Positions 41,811 to 46,042 of a stretch of DNA of 46,042 nucleotides are shown one piece after another (the first letter of the stretch is position 1; each line of letters opens with the position of its first letter). The stretch comes from Levilactobacillus hammesii DSM 16381. GTDB taxonomy: Bacteria > Bacillota > Bacilli > Lactobacillales > Lactobacillaceae. The stretch is taken from the NCBI RefSeq assembly GCF_001434395.1, contig NZ_AZFS01000061.1, positions 1 through 46,042 on the forward strand, in the 5' to 3' direction. The notes under the pieces were generated by a model. That model was not told where the DNA came from. It searched no databases and saw only the letters and a program-made list of their open reading frames with translations. The translations under genes and the position numbers were made by a program.

Positions 41811-42263
41811 TCCGCCTTATCGTTCGCCTGCGGCTGCCAGAGATTCCGGCTGCTGTGGGGACCGCCTGCGGCCGGAAGTGCGGTCCTCCGGCTCGGTTTG
41901 AAGCCCGGCAAAGATCACCGGTCTCCAAACACGTCCCACGCTGTAAGCCGATTCTCGGCCAACACCGTTGTCACGGCTGCCTCCATCTCTGGCCTCCTCC
42001 GGCTACAACCAGTTTCTAGCCATGACGTTGGATTGAGACTCACTGGTGCATCAGCATTGAACTAGCGTCATTTAAGATAAACCAGTCTAGCCGTGAGTGA
42101 GTCAGATTTGGGCTCAGCCATGGGATTTTCCAAGTGTTCTGCTTGGAAAATGGCGACTTTGCGACGTGAACTTCGGCGCAAAGCGAGGTCCGAGACCGCT
42201 CCTAAGGCTCGGACCGTCCTGCCCATAGCGTTCCAGCCCAAATCTGGCGAACGGCAAGGCGGA
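41811..42263 (+). repeat. Dispersed structured repeat, copy C (reference copy, 453 bp)
   Basis: Bounded by imperfect terminal inverted repeats, TCCGCCTTATCGTTCGCC (41811-41828) and GGCGAACGGCAAGGCGGA (42246-42263), pairing at 16 of 18 positions. The 5' domain is closed by GCCAGAGAT (41836-41844) and ATCTCTGGC (41985-41993) and includes GGACCGC/GCGGTCC (41859-41886) and a GCCGA/TCGGC hairpin near 41947-41959. A linker of about 100 bases follows. The 3' domain is closed by CAGATTTGGGCT (42103-42114) and AGCCCAAATCTG (42235-42246) and holds ATTTTCCAAGT/GCTTGGAAAAT (42125-42151), CTTTGCG/CGCAAAG (42157-42183) and GGTCCGAG/CTCGGACC (42187-42215). No convincing target-site duplication is seen. It fills most of the 41654-42339 gap between CoADR and the ABC operon. 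Confidence 0.85.
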
Positions 42264-42339
42264 CAGCAAACACAAAAGTTGCCTATCAATGGCAGACTGA
42301 ACCAAGCACTAAAATTCGAAGAAAAAGGAGTCCCAGCGT

Positions 42340-43041
42340 ATGGCTTACATAGAAGTTATCAATGAAACCCGGCAATTTACCCAGGGCGATCAGGTCACCA
42401 CCGCCAACCGCGACATCTCCTTTCGCGTGGAACAGGGTGAGATTGTCACCATCCTTGGCCCTAGTGGTGCCGGCAAATCAACATTACTGAACATTCTCGG
42501 TGGCATGGATAGCCCCACCAGCGGACAGGTCTTGATCGACGGCAAGGACATCGCACAATTAAATGCCAAGCAACTCACCACCTACCGCCGTCAGGACGTG
42601 GGCTTTGTTTTTCAATTTTACAACCTCGTTCCTAACCTGACGGCCCGCGAAAACGTCGAGCTGGCCTCGCAGATTACCGCGGATGCCCACGATGTCAGTG
42701 AAACTTTGGGCCTCGTGGGTCTGACCGATCGGGCCGCTAACTTTCCAGCCCAGCTTTCCGGTGGGGAGCAACAGCGCGTGGCGATTGCCAGAGCCATTGC
42801 CAAGAATCCTAAGCTACTGCTGTGTGACGAACCCACGGGAGCCCTCGATTATCAGACGGGTAAGCAGGTTCTCCAGGTCATTCAAGATGGCGCCCGCCGC
42901 ACCCATATGACGGTCATCATCGTCACGCATAACAGCGCCATTGCCAAGATGGGCGACCAGATTATCCACATCAATGACGCGCAGGTGCAATCGGCACGGC
43001 ATAACCCGAATCCCACGCCGGTTGCCGAGATTGACTGGTAG
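42340..43041 (+). CDS. ABC transporter ATP-binding protein (MacB/LolD-type)
   Basis: A 233-residue ATPase. Walker [10 protein letters not shown] is at residues 40-48, the signature [17 protein letters not shown] near 139, Walker [13 protein letters not shown] near 158 and the switch His in [11 protein letters not shown]. TxRENVELA and the Q-loop [15 protein letters not shown] place it in the FtsE/LolD/MacB group that powers FtsX-type permeases. AAAGGAG precedes the ATG. The permease gene follows after eight bases, so the two form an operon. The operon has copy C of the repeat immediately upstream and the inverted copy D downstream. Confidence 0.95.
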   Translation: MAYIEVINETRQFTQGDQVTTANRDISFRVEQGEIVTILGPSGAGKSTLLNILGGMDSPTSGQVLIDGKDIAQLNAKQLTTYRRQDVGFVFQFYNLVPNLTARENVELASQITADAHDVSETLGLVGLTDRAANFPAQLSGGEQQRVAIARAIAKNPKLLLCDEPTGALDYQTGKQVLQVIQDGARRTHMTVIIVTHNSAIAKMGDQIIHINDAQVQSARHNPNPTPVAEIDW

Positions 43042-43049
43042 GTGCGCCC

Positions 43050-45626
43050 ATGACAACCAGTTATTTGAAAACCATTTTTCGTGAAATCAAGCGTTCCAAG
43101 GCGCGTTTCCTGTCGATTATGCTGATTATCTTTCTCGGCGTCGCCTTCTATACTGGTATTCGCGCGACCGGTCCCGACATGCTACAAGCGGCCGACGACT
43201 ACTACGCCCAGCAGAAATTAGCCACCAATAGCGTCCAATCCACGGCTGGCCTGACGAAACAAGACCTGGCCGTCCTGCACCGGCATCGCAACCAGGTGAC
43301 CTATCAGGCGGTGAAATACCTAGATATTAATCAACTTAACAATAATCAGGCGGTCCGAGTGGCGGAAATGCCCACTAAGCAACGGGTCAATCAGCTGACA
43401 GTCGTCAGCGGTCGCCTTCCTCGTCGAGCCAATGAGATCGTTCTCGATCAACAGGCACGGACGCTTCAGCCCCACCTCAAGCTGGGCGCAACTTACAAAA
43501 TCGCCACCACACAGCATTTAAACAAGGCCTTTAACCGCCGCACGTTCACCATCGTGGGCTTCGTCAACTCACCGCGCTACATTGAGAAGACGACCCGGGG
43601 GGTCACCACGGTCGGCAAGGGCACCCTGGACTATTTTGCCTTCGTCCAACCGGGAACGCTGACTCAGTCGGCTATCAGCCGGATTGATATTCAATTCAAG
43701 AACTTGGCCCACGTGACGCCCTATTCGGCCAAATACCGGCGACTAAACCGCGCCAATACGGCCTTGCTTAAGTCATGGCTGAAGCCACGAGCGGCCCAGC
43801 GTCAAGCGCAGTTACAACGTCAGGCCAGCACACAATTGGCACCCAAAGCTGCTGAAGTCAAGCAACTGGCGCAACAACTCCCCGCCAACTCGCCCATTCT
43901 GCGGCGGGCCCAAGCTGAGATTAAACAGGCTCAGGCCAAGATTGCTGCCATTGGCCAGCCGACCTACCTCTACACCGGGCGTGCGGCCAACCCCGGCTAC
44001 AGCGAATATCATGAAAATACGCAACGGGTGGTCGCCCTCTCCACGGTCTTTCCGCTCTTCTTCATTGCGATTGCCGCTTTAATCTGTCTGACCACCATGA
44101 CGCGGATGGTGACGGAGCTCCGCATTCAAATGGGGACGCTCAAGGCGCTCGGCTACAGCAACCTCGCCATCGGCAGTGAATTTATGCTTTATGGCGGACT
44201 CGCCAGCCTACTGGGAACCGTGCTGGGGGTTGGCTTCGGCGTTAATTTCTTCCCACGATTCATCGCTCAGGCCTATGGCAGCATGTACAATCTGCCGGCC
44301 ATCAACGTGCAGTATCTCTGGCTAGATATTCTGATAGCCCTGGTCATCGCGCTGACCTGCACTATGGGCAGTGCCGCCATCGTCCTGCGGGTTGACCTAC
44401 ACAGTGGCCCTGCTACTTTGATGCAACCCAAGGCACCCAAGGCCGGCAAGACGCTGTGGCTCGAACACTGGCACGGTCTCTGGCGCCGACTCAGCTTCAA
44501 TCACAAGGTCACGCTCCGCAATCTCTTTCGCTACAAGCAACGCCTATTGATGACGGTGCTGGGCATCGCCGGTTGTATGGCCATGATGATCACAGGATTT
44601 GGACTCAAAGATTCTATCGGTGACATCAGCCTCAAGCAATTCGATCAGCTCTGGCACTATGACGCCATCGTGGTGCGCAACGGGACCCAGACGGCCCAGC
44701 AGCGCCGAGCACTTCACCACCAAGCCCTATACAAGGATGATTTGGTGCTCAAACAAGCCCAGGTCACCGTGGAGCGCTCGGATGTGGCCAACCAAACGGC
44801 CACCCTGAGTGTCCCCCAACAGCCACAACGGTTGAAAAAGTTTGTGGTTCTTCGCAATCGCCAGAGCCACAACGCCTACAGGCTGAATCATCATGGCGCC
44901 ATTATTGATGAAAAACTGGCCAAGCTCTACCACGTCAAGGTGGGCGACCAACTCCCCGTCAAGCTTGGTAACCGCGCCACCAAACACGTACGAGTCGCCG
45001 CCATTGCAGAAAACTACGTCAATCACTTCATTTATCTCTCACCGCAATACTACCAGCAGCTCTTTGGTCAAAAGGTGGTCTACAATGGCAACTTGGTCCA
45101 GTTCACGCAACACGGTCAAAAAGCCCAGGACCAATTCGCCAGTGACCTCCTCAAAACCTCAGGGATGCTCAACGTCACGCTCCTCAGCACCGAAAAACAA
45201 ACCAATTTCCAAATGCTCGACACCATGGATCTCGTGGTCATCATCTTCGTGGTCGCTGCCGGGGCGTTGGCCCTAGTCGTTCTCTACAATCTCACCAATA
45301 TCAACGTTTCCGAACGGATTCGGGAGCTGTCCACGATCAAAGTTCTCGGTTTCTACGACCATGAAGTAACCCTGTACATTTTCCGCGAAAACCTCATCCT
45401 AACCGTCATGGGTATCCTACTCGGTTGTTTCCTGGGGGACTGGCTACACCGCTATATTCTCAATACGGCGGAGACGGACAGCCTGATGTTTTCACCGGGA
45501 ATCCACCCGCTCAGCTACGTCTATTCGGCACTGCTGACGCTGGCATTCAGTCTCCTCGTCATGTGGCTGATGCACCGCAAACTCAAGCGTATCAACATGC
45601 TCGATGCGTTGAAGTCCGTGGATTAG
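43050..45626 (+). CDS. FtsX-type ABC transporter permease
   Basis: An 858-residue permease of two FtsX halves. Helix 1 is near residues 19-37; then an extracytoplasmic region with a Gln/Ala-rich coiled coil (about 245-305) precedes three helices (about 330-460). The second half starts at RRLSFNHKVTLRNLFRYKQRLLMTVLGIAGC and ends with three helices (about 730-840) and the common FtsX end LKRINMLDALKSVD. The coiled coil is shorter than in the 1,100-residue relatives. Such exporters move antimicrobial peptides, lipids or signals out of the membrane; the substrate is unknown. No adjacent two-component system is present in the window. Eight bases after the ATPase gene. Confidence 0.9.
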   Translation: MTTSYLKTIFREIKRSKARFLSIMLIIFLGVAFYTGIRATGPDMLQAADDYYAQQKLATNSVQSTAGLTKQDLAVLHRHRNQVTYQAVKYLDINQLNNNQAVRVAEMPTKQRVNQLTVVSGRLPRRANEIVLDQQARTLQPHLKLGATYKIATTQHLNKAFNRRTFTIVGFVNSPRYIEKTTRGVTTVGKGTLDYFAFVQPGTLTQSAISRIDIQFKNLAHVTPYSAKYRRLNRANTALLKSWLKPRAAQRQAQLQRQASTQLAPKAAEVKQLAQQLPANSPILRRAQAEIKQAQAKIAAIGQPTYLYTGRAANPGYSEYHENTQRVVALSTVFPLFFIAIAALICLTTMTRMVTELRIQMGTLKALGYSNLAIGSEFMLYGGLASLLGTVLGVGFGVNFFPRFIAQAYGSMYNLPAINVQYLWLDILIALVIALTCTMGSAAIVLRVDLHSGPATLMQPKAPKAGKTLWLEHWHGLWRRLSFNHKVTLRNLFRYKQRLLMTVLGIAGCMAMMITGFGLKDSIGDISLKQFDQLWHYDAIVVRNGTQTAQQRRALHHQALYKDDLVLKQAQVTVERSDVANQTATLSVPQQPQRLKKFVVLRNRQSHNAYRLNHHGAIIDEKLAKLYHVKVGDQLPVKLGNRATKHVRVAAIAENYVNHFIYLSPQYYQQLFGQKVVYNGNLVQFTQHGQKAQDQFASDLLKTSGMLNVTLLSTEKQTNFQMLDTMDLVVIIFVVAAGALALVVLYNLTNINVSERIRELSTIKVLGFYDHEVTLYIFRENLILTVMGILLGCFLGDWLHRYILNTAETDSLMFSPGIHPLSYVYSALLTLAFSLLVMWLMHRKLKRINMLDALKSVD

Positions 45627-45662
45627 GCTTTTTATGACATATAGTTATACGGTGTGAAGCTG

Positions 45663-46042
45663 GCCGCCTTGCCGTTCGCCAAATTTGGGCTGTAACGGAA
45701 AAGAGTGTGGAAGAAGGCGATTAGCTGGCGAGCATTAACGTTGCTAGATTGAAAATCCTAGGCCTGGATTTTTAGTCTAGCGGGGTTAAGCGCAACCAGC
45801 TGCCTGATGGAACACGTTTCGACTGTGTTGTCCGAAGCCATCCAAGATAGAACACTTGGAAAATTCCACGGCTGAGCCCAAATTTGACTCACTCACGGCT
45901 AACCTCGTTTATCTTAAATGAAGCCAGTTCAATGCTGATGCACCAGTGAGTCTCAATCCAACGTCATGGCTAGAAACTAGTTGTAGCCGGAGGAGGCCAG
46001 AGATGGAGGCAGCCGTGACAACGGTGTTAGCCGAGAATCGGC
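45663..46042 (-). repeat. Dispersed structured repeat, copy D (cut by window end)
   Basis: Inverted relative to copy C and running off the window. The outer end is the terminal repeat GCCGCCTTGCCGTTCGCC (45663-45680). The closing helix CAAATTTGGGCT (45680-45691) and AGCCCAAATTTG (45875-45886) is conserved, but the 183 bases inside are mostly unlike copies B and C, keeping only the first CCAAG/CTTGG hairpin. In place of the others is a new hairpin, GCTAGATTGAAAATCC/GGATTTTTAGTCTAGC (45743-45781). From 45887 on it matches the linker and 5' domain of copy C closely. The 45627-45662 stretch before it holds nothing clear. Confidence 0.8.

Noticed and set aside
1-46042. tRNA, rRNA, CRISPR, prophage or insertion-sequence genes
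   Set aside because: No cloverleaf with CCA-type end, no regular short repeats with spacers, and no transposase or phage structural gene was seen. The Xer-like protein lacks the catalytic residues of an integrase.

Overview
The window looks like a chromosomal segment of a Lactobacillaceae bacterium with roughly balanced base composition, most like the Levilactobacillus/Lactiplantibacillus side of the family. This is inferred from gene content: oleate hydratase, a GH2 beta-glucuronidase under AraC, a sortase-anchored MucBP protein, CoA-disulfide reductase with rhodanese, a GPH sugar transporter, cre-type sites and strong AGGAGG ribosome sites. I see no rRNA, tRNA, CRISPR array, prophage or transposase gene.

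Layout. 1-5.9 kb: the end of a dispersed repeat, a tautomerase, a UvrA-like ATPase, a YagU-like membrane protein and a GPH transporter, followed by a full copy of the repeat. 5.9-9.7 kb: a MarR regulator, a small orphan protein, a PadR/HAAS-DUF4097 operon and cytidine deaminase. 9.9-19 kb: signal peptidase I, oleate hydratase, AraC with a divergent beta-glucuronidase, a repeat-containing secreted protein and an OatA-like O-acetyltransferase. 19.5-22.7 kb: adenosine deaminase, a Xer-like protein that has lost its catalytic residues, a polysaccharide deacetylase and an unlisted 30-residue membrane peptide. 22.7-30.1 kb: two membrane-anchored XRE regulators around a small membrane protein, a large membrane-anchored protein, an L,D-transpeptidase, an orphan RelB-type antitoxin and a MucBP surface protein. 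30.4-36.3 kb: a five-gene redox/detoxification-like operon with MerR, DUF2255 and LysR genes beside it. 36.3-41.7 kb: a frameshifted acetyltransferase, small secreted and membrane proteins, a second aldo/keto reductase and CoA-disulfide reductase. 41.8-46 kb: an ABC exporter operon between two inverted copies of the dispersed repeat.

The most unusual content is non-coding. A repeat of about 450 bp occurs four times (two copies cut by the window ends). It has imperfect 18-bp terminal inverted repeats and an internal architecture of nested helices. Between copies, several helices change on both sides so that pairing is kept, while one copy has exchanged its internal hairpins for unrelated ones inside the same closing helix. 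It reads as a MITE-like element that carries, or is, a structured RNA. A second non-coding signal is a bipartite motif (CTAACGA, exactly 15 bases, AGTCTCA) found three times; two copies lie upstream of oxidoreductase genes in the same orientation, which suggests a shared promoter or operator.

Many start codons were moved inward from the longest open frame because a good ribosome site precedes an internal ATG. Functions are assigned from recognisable motifs only; no database search was run.
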